From the NCBI RefSeq assembly GCF_023091745.1, contig NC_068910.1, positions 135,921,170-135,985,169 of the forward strand: 64,000 nt of DNA. Reading direction: 5' to 3'. Below, piece by piece: positions 21,906 through 32,995 of this stretch. Source of the stretch: Budorcas taxicolor. Its lineage: Eukaryota > Chordata > Mammalia > Artiodactyla > Bovidae. Numbering within the stretch: position 1 is the first letter of the stretch; the number at the start of each line of letters is the position of its first letter. The notes under the pieces are model-generated. The model saw nothing but the letters and a program-made list of their open reading frames with translations, was not told the origin of the DNA and made no database searches. Both the position numbers and the translations under genes were made by a program.

Positions 21906-23679
21906 ACCCCTGAGAAGCTCTCCCTAGCTCATTTCGGCAACATCCTGGGCCAGGCCTTGCACTGTGCCGTCTCATCGCTTCTCTGTCCTGTCTGAGGTCC
22001 CCCAGATCTGGGATCCATTCGGATTCATCTCAGCCCCTTGAGTCCACCTGGATGGGACCACTGCGGGGCTAGGGTCAAAAAGATAGAGTCGGAGATCCCT
22101 GGAGCGGATGGCAACATCGCAGGGCATTGAACTTAACAAGCGTGGGAGTTCTTTAGGAGACAATCGCTGCTCATCCAGCGGCTGGCTCCCGGGGCTGAGA
22201 CCACGCTGGAGGAGGGCAACAACACCAGGGGGCGGAGCCAACAGCATGGGGCGTGGCAACTACCCACCTTCAACGCAGTGTGCAAGCCTGTTTATGCTAG
22301 TAAACGCCCTGAGCTGCCCAGCGGGGTTCCACATCCCGCAAATCCCACAGCTTGCCCGTGTACCTGCGAGTACAGGGACCAAGAGGGTTTGGAATAAAGG
22401 CCAGGGCCGCGGAAATTCGACTGTAGAGCAGGGAGCGGGTCCTGATTCCCGATTCCCATGGTCAGGGGTAGCCAGCGCGCGTGTGCACGGTGGAGGGCCG
22501 GGGGGATATCTGAGTGCAGGCAGCAGGGAGAGACCATTTTAATGGCAGGGGTACAAAGAAGCAGAAACCACTGCGCCGGGCGCGGGGTGGCTAGGGGTGA
22601 GTGGGAAGGTGGCTGGGGAAGAGAGCACCACAGGGAGGCTAGAGGACGGGACGGTTGGGCAGAGAGACTCGTCTTTCTCGCGGAGTCCAGAGGCCTACCT
22701 TTCAGTGTGCGCAGCATCTTGCTCTGGGGACGCAGCTGTGAAGGAGCATGGCCCAGAATGGCAGCCATCGCATGTTATCTTCCAACTTAAACTCTTCCTG
22801 ACAGAACTGCCAGATTGTTGCTTACAGGAAAGGGCAGCAAGCTGAAGGTTCAGCCCTCTCCGGATCCGGATCCGCATCCGGATCCTGTGTTAGGGGTAGG
22901 TTTTCAAGACTGCGTGGAAGGAAGTGTTGGAGAAGGGGGCCCCTGCTCAACAGGCAAATAATAGTCTTCTCTGGCTCGAAACTGGCCAGGACCATGTCCC
23001 TCTAGGGCAAGGCCTTGTTGCAAACTCCAGGGTCCACCCCAGGGGCAGAGAGTGAGGGCGGCTCTCCCGAGTCCATTTTCCTGTTCGGTGCTGCATTCCA
23101 TCCTCACCTGCACCCAGAGGGCCCCAGTAAACCCTGCAGAGCGCTCTTTCCTGGGAGCATGCCAGTCTGACCCTGGTGCCTTCTTCTCTGGCTGCCCAGA
23201 CGGCTCCACATTTATCTTTTGTTTAACAGAGAAGGCAGCACGCAGCATTAAACACACATAAGAGAGAGTAGACGGGAGGAAGGTAGTTCTACCAACTCAT
23301 AACTTCATGTAACCATCCCTGACCTTACAGTTCCCACCTGCAAAATAAGAACTTGGCTCTGTAGCAGGGAGTTTTCAGGTGTTCATAATTTCAACAGGGT
23401 TCTCAGTTTTCTGAGGAGGTGTCTGGGAAGAAGGTCTGGTGAGGGATGTCCTCCATAAGGAAAGCTGTCCTTGTCTACTGTGCGGCCCACGCAAAGGCCT
23501 GAACAGCCACTGACCACAGGGCCGCAGGGTCTCCTGCAGCAGTGCTCTTGTCTGTGTTCCCATGGGATTCCTGGTCAGGGAGGCCACCCCCTCATGCTTG
23601 GAGAGGATAGGCCTGGCCCAAAGTGCACCCCCTGAGACCAGAAATAGTGATTCTTCTCTGGCAAATGCAGACCTATCTG
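21906..23679. other. Unique, moderately GC-rich stretch
   Basis: No exon recognised. CpGs cluster weakly at 22100-22600, without a clear promoter signal. Open frames of 144-158 codons overlap on opposite strands and look random. Confidence 0.4.
22858..22886. repeat. (CCGGAT)n minisatellite-like run
   Basis: Four hexamer units, TCCGGATCCGGATCCGCATCC and then GGATCC, with one G-to-C-type change. It is partly palindromic and CpG-bearing. Confidence 0.9.
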
Positions 23680-23870
23680 TGCAGCATTTTACAGCACCTT
23701 TTGATTTCATCTTCACAGGGACCCTGGGAGGCAGCATTATATTCCCATTTTATAGATGGGGAAGTGAGGCTCAGTAAAGTTACAGAACCCCCCAGCAGCA
23801 GAGTAGAAGGAAAGGATTTAAGTCTAGGCCTCTATCTGGGTTCAGAGCTAGTGCTCCATGGTGGAGGATA
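23680..23870 (+). mobile_element. MIR SINE
   Basis: TTCATCTTCACAGGGACCC, TCCCATTTTATAGATGGGG, AAGTGAGGCTCAGTAAAG and TTTAAGTCTAGGCC follow the MIR core in sense. Confidence 0.85.
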
Positions 23871-24109
23871 TCCCCCGCCTCCCTTCCTCTTCCTGAGAAA
23901 ACCTCACGGCGAGCTTCCTGTCTCTAGGCTGGGGCAGATCAGTGCTCAGAGCCAGTGGATCCCAGTTTGGGGAAATTTGCCCCTAAAACCGTGGAGGCCG
24001 TAGCTCCCTGGCCTGCCTCCCGAGTCCCTAGCTTCTGCTGGTCTCTGGGCAGCTAGCAAAGCTAGGAATGGAAACAATCACCTTCCTCCCTGACCTTCCC
24101 TCCTTCCTC

Positions 24110-25075
24110 CTTGATCCCCATCAACTCTTCCAGAGCCGCTCGGGCGACTCACCGAGCGCGCGCTGCTCCCGGCTGCACCTGCCCAGCTGGCGGCCTCCGG
24201 CCGGGCCCGCAAGAGCCCCACGGGCAGCGGGTGGGTCGGGAGCCGCCCGGACTAAAGGGCTGGAGCCGGCGGCGTGTCCTCAGCGAAGCGGCCTCTCGGT
24301 CTGGTCCGGGGAGTTAGGCAAACCAGGCAGTGCGCCAGGCGGGGCGGAGGTGTGGTGGAGAGGGCTGGAGACCCCGCACACCCAGGGGCGGGGTCGCCCC
24401 AGGGCTGGGGGAGGGTCCCCGGTGGCCCTTGGGTCACAGCACGTGGGCAGTGGCTGGACTCTCCCCTCCCCGCTTTTCAGCTCATCCCCTTAGCAGCCCC
24501 CTCCTTGGCGACGCCTGGAGATCCGCCTATTTAGCATGAGGGACAATTAAGCAGAACAGTTCTAGGCCACGCTTCTTTGTCATTCCAAAGGGCGATCTCT
24601 GAGATCTCTGTGGGTGGGGCTTGCCACTGCTCAGACGACCTGCTCTGCTGGTGGAACGAGTCGGGGAAGACAGGCGCTGCGGCGAGGCTCCGCCAGCTGG
24701 GTTGGGCAGCGGCGCTGGAGACGCAGGGTGGGTTTCACCCAGACGCAGCTTCTTCTCGGCAGCCACTGCCGCGGCGTCCTGCACCCTGAAAACAGGCCAG
24801 GGGCGGGTGCCGCTTCCGCCCTCTACATTCCGCAGGTGGGGGACAGGTCACTGGCCCAGGGCTGCCCGACAGCCAGGGCCGGAGGAGGTCACTGTGTCCC
24901 CTGGAGCTCAGGCTCCCTTCCCCCAAGGTGAGACCCGCCGGGCCTGCCGCTCTCGGTCCCTCTGCGGGGTAAGCGACCCCAACTTATGGGCTCCAGGACT
25001 GAGCTCAGTGCGCCACTGGGCACCTTGTCACCTCCGGGGTCCCTCTGCGTCCCTGCCCACGCCCGGTCGGTGGTA
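24110..25075. promoter_or_regulatory. CpG island, candidate promoter
   Basis: The densest CpG stretch in the window, with GCGCGCGCTGCTCCCGG-like composition. Its cores lie at about 24120-24420 and 24640-25070, with no TATA box evident. It lies about 36 kb downstream of the MELTF stop codon. In mammals the gene downstream of MELTF, in the same orientation, is PIGZ. A strong minus-strand donor at 24151-24152 suggests a leftward first exon. Assignment to PIGZ is inference from synteny; no coding sequence of it is visible. Confidence 0.6.
24147..24155 (-). other. Candidate first-exon splice donor, minus strand
   Basis: Read on minus, CTCG|GTGAGT lies inside the CpG island, with the exon ending at 24153. 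The six intronic bases match the consensus donor. It would terminate a noncoding first exon transcribed leftwards. Transcript evidence is absent, so this is a prediction. Confidence 0.35.
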
Positions 25076-25257
25076 ACTACTGCCCCCTAGCGGGAGAGTG
25101 TTGCATGAAGCCTCCTGAGAGGTGTCCTGGCCTGGAGGAGAGCTGCCCACCCTCTGTGCCCAGTCAAAGGTTTTTTGGAAGGTCTTGAGCAGAATCCTTT
25201 CACCTGTATTCCCTTTCATGCTTGGCAGCAGCCGTCACATTAAAAAACAACAACAAA

Positions 25258-25330
25258 CCCTACCTACTTTATTGAGATATTATTTGCATATAGTAAATAC
25301 CAGATATTTTAAGTACTGAATACAGTTTAG
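25258..25330 (-). mobile_element. Ancient L1M 3' end fragment, antisense
   Basis: ACTTTATTGAGATATTATTTGC and CAGATATTTTAAGTACTGAATAC resemble the start of the antisense L1M 3' UTR. Confidence 0.5.
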
Positions 25331-25466
25331 ACAAGGGCTCATTTTCTCCACTCTGGCCTAGATGGAAGGTGCTGTTTGCCCTTCCCCTGGGCCCCCTGGC
25401 TCCCTGGGGATCTTAATCTCTCTAGTTGCCAGGGCAGTGCTCTGGTATTCTTCAGTTTCCTGTCTG

Positions 25467-25600
25467 CTGCTGCTGCTGCTAAGTCGCTTCAGTCGTGTCC
25501 GACTCTGTGCGACCCCATAGACGGCAGCCCACCGGGCTCCCCCATCCATGGGATTCTCCAGGCAAGAACACTGGAGTGGGTTGCCATTTCCTTCTCCTGG
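25467..25600 (-). mobile_element. Bov-A type SINE monomer, (CTG)n end
   Basis: CTGCTGCTGCTGCTAAGTCGC, GACCCCATAGACGGCAGCCC and GTTGCCATTTCCTTCTCC: one antisense Bov-A unit without the tRNA head. Confidence 0.93.
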
Positions 25601-25611
25601 AAGTCTTTCCT

Positions 25612-25720
25612 GCTTTAGTCTACATTGTCAATCAAAGTAATACATGTGCACAGCTTAAAATGTTCAGGTGGGTATACATGAAAAACAGCAGCCTGGTATG
25701 TAAAGCCCTTTCTTAGCCTG
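25612..25720 (-). repeat. Ancient L1M-like fragment, low confidence
   Basis: AAAGTAATACATGTGCACAGC and related text resemble an old antisense L1M 3' region like that at 51455-51910. Confidence 0.35.
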
Positions 25721-26073
25721 AAGACATAACCTAGTAATCCCGAGGCCTTCTCATCCCTGGTCAGAGCCCTCTTCTTCTGGTCCTCTAATCCCGTTCCTCT
25801 TCCTCTGTGCCCCTTCCTTGATTTTCTTCCTCCTCCTTGTCAACATCTGAAATCGGGACTAGACTCTATAGGAAACTGGAAGACAGTGCTGGAAATAACT
25901 TCAGTTCCTCCTCTCTCTGCCCTGGGCCCACTTGGAATGGGACAAAGGTCTCAGGTGGTGCAGGATCAGGAACAGCTGAAGTCCTGGCTCACGTCCTCTG
26001 TGGTTTTCCCAGATCACAAATCACAGGTCAGTTATGGCGATAGTGCTTCCCTTCTGATCCAGGGGCTGGAAGG

Positions 26074-26230
26074 AGCTGGGCTGTGGAGTCAGCACCCGGG
26101 TAATGACCTGGCTCTGCCAACAGCTAGATAGATGTGTGATCCTGAGCAGGCTGATTCCAGCTCCTCCAGCTGTAAAATGACACTGTCACCTCTAGAAAGC
26201 CACAAAGCTCTAATGTCTTGGAAGTAAGTC
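26074..26230 (+). mobile_element. MIR SINE
   Basis: GTGGAGTCAGCACCCGGGTAATG, CTGGCTCTGCCAACAGC and CAGCTGTAAAATGACACTG are MIR core landmarks in sense. Confidence 0.75.
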
Positions 26231-26849
26231 ACCTGAAATAGCCCCGGCCCTCTTCTGCCAGGAAGGCTCTGACCAGTGTCCCATGGCCTGGCGATCACAA
26301 TGCCCTCCCAACTCACTGTTCGCAGCCAGCTCAGGAGCCTCAGTGGTGCGGGGGTGTCCTGTCTGCTTTACCGTTCCTTAGCCTGCCTAACAAGGCAGCT
26401 TTTCCTCTCAGCCCCCCAGGCCAAGGATGGGAGGAAGCAGCCGTGACATTACTCATGGTATTTGGGCCTTGCCATTTGATTCAAAGGACACTTGTACCCC
26501 CAAAGGAAGATTTGAATTAAGACACTTAATCCAAGTTACGCAAATCCTGAATAATTTTTGGACAGAATTTTCCAGAGTGAACTTCACTAATCCAACAATT
26601 GCTTGATCGACTTTTTAAAAAGTATACAGTTTTTTAATTTTAATAAATTTTCAATATAATTTGTAAAAAAAAAAAACCCTATTATTTAATGGCCTACCTT
26701 AATGATTCTAACATCTTCTGCTCCTGTATGACAGTAAGTGCTCAGACATCGAGAGTGTTCACCTGGTTCAGCCTCTGCTGGGACTTCCAAGAGCTCTGAT
26801 CTCCAGCGTGGAAGCCTCATCTCCCTAAAGCAGGAAGGGAAACCACTGG
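26231..26849. other. Unique stretch with AT-rich patch
   Basis: No gene seen. 26610-26690 is an AT-rich low-complexity patch ending in an 11-base A-run. Confidence 0.4.
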
Positions 26850-27040
26850 ATGTGAGGAGTATGACCTAGGTCTGCCTCCCTCAGCGGTGTGATCCTACAT
26901 TACTTGCTTAAATCCCCTAAGCCTCATGCCTCTCACCTATAAAATGGGGGTAGCAATACCTGCCTGCCTACCTCAGAAGAGATGTCTGTAGCATATAAAA
27001 ATCAGTAATTGTTACCATAAATCACAATGGCATTAAATAA
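26850..27040 (+). mobile_element. MIR SINE, diverged
   Basis: TGCTTAAATCCCCTAAGCC, CTCACCTATAAAATGGGGG and TACCTCAGAAGAGATGTC match the MIR 3' half. Confidence 0.65.
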
Positions 27041-28125
27041 TTACTTGTTTAGAACTCTAATCCCCAGGATGTAATGAAAGCTCCAGAAATGTTATTTTGT
27101 ATCACCACCGTCATGGTTAATGAAACAAGCACCATTTTCTTGCTCTGGCCACTGGGTGGCACCACAGATTTGGTTCTGTGACTATTTCGGACATAACAGT
27201 ACTGTTTTTTGAAGGTCAAAAAAAAGCGGATTGTTGACAGTTTTGTATGGTTCTACCCAAATCTTGAGGTGTCGCCTGCCTTGGACTGTTTCCTTTGGCT
27301 TTGTCTCAGCAAACCCTGCCACAGTCCAGGGACTCACCAGCTGAAGCGTTTATGAAGCCCGGGGTCTGTTTGAACCTGACAGCCCAGGCTGCTACAGTAT
27401 ATCCAGTGGGCCGCCCAGAGTTGACACCAGAGACGCAGGGGGAAAGGGCCCATCCAAAATGGGAAGGACAACATCAGAATTAAGGATGGAGCCAGGGAAG
27501 CCATAGGCTGCTGATCACAGGAATTTGATTTGTAGAGGCAAAGGTCTCCCATTTTCCATGAGTTCAAATTTCCTTACTGAGCCTAGAAAGCCATTTCCTA
27601 AGAAACTCAAAGGACATACCATGCCAGGTGACCCTGATCTCTGTTCCTTGCCTCCTGTTCCCTCAGTCCCTCACGAGGGGTGCTGGCTTTGGCCCCCAGC
27701 ATTGTGAAAGAAGTTGAGAAACAGATCTCAGATCATTAACAGAACTGACTGGTGACCCCGAGAGATGAGAGTGACTCACCTGAAGGTTGGATGGGGCTCT
27801 GGGCCCCAGAGCTCCCTGGGCCCAGGGATGGTCCTCAGGCAAAGATCCCCCAACCCCTTGTCTGACCTACAGTTAAACAAAGCTTCATATTTGTATTGTC
27901 AGGAAGGGGTTTTCTCTGGGCCATTTCCCCTGCGTCTCCAGCCACAGGGGCCTAGGTTTTTCATACATAGATGACTTGGATCTATTAAAGGAACAGGAGC
28001 ACTTGATGAGTAGCTTCTTTGTATTTGCACATTTGACTTTTTTTTTTCAGAGACAAGTTTCAGATAACAAAGTTTTTTGGAGTGTGAAGAATTCAAATAA
28101 TTTTTTTTTTAAAAAGGTTATTTTG
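27041..28125. other. Unique stretch
   Basis: No recognised exon or repeat. A T-run at 28038-28047 is the only low-complexity signal. Confidence 0.4.
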
Positions 28126-28350
28126 GGGACTTCCCTGGTGGTCTGGTGGTTAAGAATCTGCCTTGCAATGACAGGGATGCAGGTTCAATCCCTGGTTGTG
28201 GAACTAAAATCCCACATGCAAAGGAGCAACTAAGCCCAGGCACCACAACAAGAGAGTCCCTGAGCCACAACGAAAGATCCCACGTGATGCAGCAAGGATT
28301 GTGCACGCCTCAACCAAGACCTGATGCAGCCAAAGAAATAAATAATTTTA
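28126..28350 (+). mobile_element. CHR-type SINE
   Basis: GGGGACTTCCCTGGTGGTCTGG head, CAGGTTCAATCCCTGGTTG box, AGCAACTAAGCCCAGGCACC body and GCAGCCAAAGAAATAAATAAT tail, in sense. Confidence 0.93.
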
Positions 28351-28364
28351 AAAGGCTACCTTCC

Positions 28365-28640
28365 AAAAGTATGAGAACCATTTAACATTAGGAGATCTAT
28401 CAATACAATTTACTATGTTAATAGATCAAAAGAGAATCATACGATCACCTCTCTAAAGGCTGAAAAATTCAACAAATTAATCTTGCTAAACACTCAATAA
28501 AATAGGAGTAGGTGTATTCTTCCTTAACATGATAAAATATATTTATCTTACTATCAAAGGCAGCATTGAACTTAATGGGGAGAAACTCCCCAACTCAAAA
28601 TCAGGAAGAAGAGAGATTTGTCCATTTTTATAGCTATGGT
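28365..28640 (+). mobile_element. Old L1 ORF2 fragment, left of BovB insertion
   Basis: AACATTAGGAGATCTATCAATAC, CACTCAATAAAATAGGAGTAGG and CAGCATTGAACTTAATGGGG are L1 ORF2 text in sense, interrupted by the BovB to its right. Confidence 0.7.
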
Positions 28641-28644
28641 AATT

Positions 28645-30748
28645 GAAGAAAGCAGGAAAAACCACTAGACCATTCAGGTATGACCTAAATCAAATCCCTT
28701 ATGATTATACAGTGGAAGTGACAAATAGATTCAAGGAATGAGATCTGATAGATAGAGTGTCTGAAGAACTGTGGATGGAGGTTCATGACACTGTATAGGA
28801 GATGGTGATCAAATTCATCCCCAAGAAAAAGAAATGCAAAAAGACAAAATGGTTGTCTGAGAAGGGCCTTCAAATAGCTGAGAAAAGAAGAGAAGCGGAA
28901 GGTAAAGGAAAAAGGAAAGATATATCCATTTGAATGCAGAATTTCAAAAGATAGCAAGGAAAGATAAGAAAGACTTCCTCAGAGATCAGTGCAAAGAAAT
29001 AGAGGAAAACAATAGAATCGAAAAGGCTAGAGATCACTTCAAGAAAATTAGAGATACCAAGGGAACACTTCATGCAAAGATGGGCTCGATAAAGGACAGA
29101 AATGGTATGGACTTTACAGAAGCAGAAGATATTAAGAAGAGGTGGCACAAATACACAGAAGAACTATACAAAAAAGATCTTCATGACCCAGATAATCACG
29201 ATAGTGTGATCACTCACCTAGAGCCAGACATCCTGGAATGGGAAGTCAAGTGGGCCTTAGGAAGCATCACTATGAACAAAGTGAGAGGAGGTGATGGAAT
29301 TCCAGTTGAGCTATCTCAAATCCTGAAAGATGATGCTGTGAAAATGCTGCAGTCAATATGGCAGCAAATTTGGAAAACTCAGCAGTGGCCACAGGACTGG
29401 AAAAGGTCAGTTTTCATTCCAATCCCAAAGAAAGGCAATGCCAAAGAATGTTCGCACATTCCCAAAGAACGTACCGCACAATTGCACTCATCTCACATGC
29501 TAGCAAAGTAATGCTCAAAATTCTCCAAGTGATGCTTCAACAGTACATGAACTGAGAACTTCCATATGTTCAAGCTAAATTTAGAAAAGGCAGAGGAACC
29601 AGAGATCAAATTGCCAAAATCCACCGGATCATTGAAAAAGCAAGAGAGTTCCAGAAAAACATCTACCTCTGCTTTGTTGACTACATCAAGCCTTTGACTC
29701 TGTGGATTGCAACAAATTGGAAAATTCTTAAAGAGATGGGAATACCAGACCACCTTACCTGCCTCCTGAGAAATCTGTATGCAGGTCAAGAAATAACAGT
29801 TAGAACCAGACTGGAACAATGGACTGGTTCCAAATTGGGAAAGCAGTATGCCAAGGTGGTATATTGTCACCCTGCTTATTTAACTTATACGCAGAGTACA
29901 TCATGTGAAATGCTGGGCTGGCTGAAGCACAAGCTGGAATCAAGACTGCCAGAAGAAATATCAATAACCTCAGATATGCAGATGACACCACCCTTATGGC
30001 AGAAAGTGAAGAGGAACAGAAGAGCCTCTTGATGAAGGTGAAAGAGGAGAGTAAGTAAGCTGGCTTAAAACTCGACATTCAGAAAAGGAAGATCATGGCA
30101 TCCAGTCCCGTCACTTCATGGCAAATAGATGGGGAAACAATGAAAACAGTGAGAGACTTTATTTTTGGGGGGCTCCAAAATCACTGCAGATGGTGATTGC
30201 AGCCATGAAATGAGATGCTTGCTCCTTAGAAGGAAACCTATGACCAACATATACAGCATATTAAAAAGCAGAGACATTACTTTGTTGAAAAAGGTCCATC
30301 TAGTCAAAGGTATGGTTTTTCCAGTAGTCATATATGGATGAGAGAGTTGGACCATAAAGAAGGCTGAGCACTGAAGAACTGATGTTTTTGATGTGATGTT
30401 GGAGAAGATTCTTGAGAGTCCCTTGGACTGCAAGGAGCTCAAACCAGCCAATCCTAAAGGAAATCAGTCCTGAATATTCATTGGAAGGAATGCTGAAGCT
30501 GAAACTCCAATACTTCGGCCACCTGATGCGAAGTACTGACTCACTGGAAAAGACCTTGATTCTGGGAAAGGGTGAAGGCAAGAGGAGAAGGGGACAACAG
30601 AGGATGAGATGGTTGGATGGCATCACCGACTTGATGGACAAGAGTTTGAGCAAGCTCTGGGAGTTGGTGATGGACAGGGAAGCCTGGCATTCTGCAGTCC
30701 ACGGGGTCGCAAAGAGTTGGACATGACTGAGTGACTGAACTAAACTGA
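28645..30748 (+). mobile_element. BovB LINE, 5'-truncated, RT to 3' end
   Basis: Sense BovB of about 2.1 kb beginning after the endonuclease (CACTAGACCATTCAGGTATG) and ending in ACTGAGTGACTGAACTAAACTG followed by AAA. The longest open piece, 28930-29511, covers the pre-RT linker and the start of the RT (GDGIPVELSQILKDDAVKM, DWKRSVFIPIPKKGNAKEC). A duplicated-looking insertion, HIPKERTAQL, follows. A YADD box is readable around 29970-29985. Stops and frameshifts make it inactive. It splits an older L1. Confidence 0.95.
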
Positions 30749-30754
30749 AAGCTA

Positions 30755-31775
30755 TTAGAGCTATTATTCTGTAGCTGCCTCCATTTTTCTGTGTATAGCA
30801 GTCAATGCGAGTTAACAAGAGTAGAACATAGAGGTATAGAACTCAGAAAGAAGGCGAAAAAATTATTATTCCCAGATGGCATAATTTTATACTTGGAAAA
30901 TCCAAAAGATTTGATTCAAAACATATTAAACATCAAACATTGGTGAGAATGTGGTGCCATAGGAACGCTCATTCATTGCTCATGGGAATGCAAAAGGGTA
31001 CAGCTATTTTGAAAGACAGTTTGTTGGTTTCTTACAAAACTAAACATATTCTTATAAAATCTAGCAGTTGTACTCCTTGGTATTTACATAAATGAGTTGA
31101 AAACCTATGTCCACATGAAAAGCTGCCCACAGGTGTTTATAACAGCTTGATTCATGATTACCAAAAGTCAGTAGCAACTAAGATGTCCTTCAGTAGATGA
31201 ATGAATAAATAATCTGTGGTACAGGCAGTCAGTGAACTGTTATTCAGTGCTAAAATAAATGAGCCATCAAACCATGAAAAGACATGGAGAAAGCTTAAGT
31301 AAGTATTGCTAAGTGAAAGAAGTCAATCTAAAAAGGCTACATACTGTAGCCAACTGTACACTGATTCCAACTGTATAGTATTCTAGAAAAGGCAAAGGAT
31401 TAGTGTTTGCCAGGGGCCTATGGGGTAGAAGGAACAAATAAATGGAGTATAGAATTTTTAGGGTAGGGAAACTCTTCTGTATGATACTATAATGATAGAT
31501 ACATGTCATTATGCATTTGTTAAAACCCATAGATTTTGCACATTGCATAGAATGTGCAATAGAAAGAATGAACTCTAATATAAACTATGGATTTTGGTTG
31601 GTAATATGTCAGTGTTGGTTCATCAGTTATAATAAATGTACTACTCTGATGTAGGATATTGATGATGAGGGAAATTGTGTATGGGTTGGGGGAAGGGCAG
31701 GGGTACATGGGGACTCTCATATTTTTCCATTCAATTTTGCTGTGAACCTGAAACTGCCTTAAAAATGCTAATTAA
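30755..31775 (+). mobile_element. Old L1 3' part, right of BovB insertion
   Basis: Sense L1 3' region: CAGATGGCATAATTTTATAC, CTCATTCATTGCTCATGGG, GTGTTTATAACAGCTTGATTC, GAAGTCAATCTAAAAAGGC and AACCTGAAACTGCCTTAAAAATG. It is moderately diverged. Confidence 0.85.
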
Positions 31776-31920
31776 AGAGAAAATATTATAAACAGCAAAA
31801 TGATTCAGTAAGATGTCTGGTTTAAAATTAATATTCAGAAACTAGCTTTCACATTTACAAACAACAACTAGTTAGAAAAACTAATGGAAGTAACAAATCT
31901 ATTTAAGAATCTGTAATTAG
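31776..31920 (+). repeat. AT-rich, probably old L1
   Basis: TTAATATTCAGAAACTAGC and CAACAACTAGTTAGAAAAACTAATG are reminiscent of an L1 ORF2 segment but too short to be firm. Confidence 0.4.
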
Positions 31921-32206
31921 AAAGCTCCCTACAACCGAAAGTTCAAGACCAGATGGGTTCATAGGAGAATTCCACCAAACATACAAAGAAGAATGTATAC
32001 CAATCCTTCTTGAACTCTTTCAAAAGATTGAAGAGGAGGGAACATTCCCAAAGACATTCTATGAAGCCACCATCACCCGGATACCAAAACCCAACAGAGA
32101 CATGGCCAAAAAAGAAACTTACAGGGCAATATCTCTGATGAATACAGATGCAGAGATCCTCAACAAAACATTCACAAACCATAAAACAACACATAAAAAA
32201 GATCAC

Positions 32207-32527
32207 GCTGTGCTGTGCTTAGTCACTCAGGTGTGCTTGCCCCCATGCGCTATAGCCTGCCAGGCTCCTCTGTCCATGGGGGATTTTCCAGGCAAGAACA
32301 CTGGAGTGGGTTGCCATGCCCTCTTCCAGGGGACCTTCCCAACCCAGGGGTTGAACCCAGGTTTCCCTCATTGCAGGCGGGTTCTTTACTGTCTGAGCTA
32401 CCAGGGAAGCCCAAGAATACTGGAGCGGGTAGCCTATTCCTTCTTCAGGGGATCTTCCAGACCCAGGATTCGGATTCAAACTGGGATCTCCTGCATTGCA
32501 GGTGGATTTTTTACCAGCTGAGCTAAT
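32207..32527 (-). mobile_element. Bov-A2 SINE nested in L1
   Basis: Antisense dimer. GTGCTGTGCTTAGTCACTC starts it on plus, a monomer junction is seen at GAAGCCCAAGAATACTGGAG, and the head complement ends near TTTACCAGCTGAGCTAATAC. Confidence 0.94.
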
Positions 32528-32995
32528 ACACCATGACCAAGTTGATCTATCCCAGGGTCATAAAGATGGTTCAACGAATGCAAATCAGTCAATGTGATAC
32601 ACCAGATCAACAAAGACAAAAACCACACCATCGTTTCAACAGATATGGAAAAGGCATTTGATAAAATTCAATATCCATTCATGATAAACTCTCTTACCAA
32701 AGTGGGTGTAGAAGGAACATATCTCAACCTAATAAAAGTTATTTATTACAAACCCACAGCCCAGTATAATACTCAGTGGTGAAAAACTGAAAGCCTTACT
32801 GCTAAAACCAGGAAAAAGACAAGGATATTCACTGTTACCACATCTATTCAACACAGTATTGGAAGTACTAGCCACAAAAATTGGATACAAGAAAGGAATA
32901 AAAGATCCAAATTGAAAAGGAAGAGTTAAAATTGTCATTATGTGCAGATGACATGATACTATATATGAAAATGTAAGCACTCCACACAAAAAATA

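Noticed and set aside
22108..22768. Opposing open frames of 144 and 158 codons near CpGs
   Set aside because: No motif, no splice pattern, and mutual overlap. CpG density is lower than in the 24-25 kb island.
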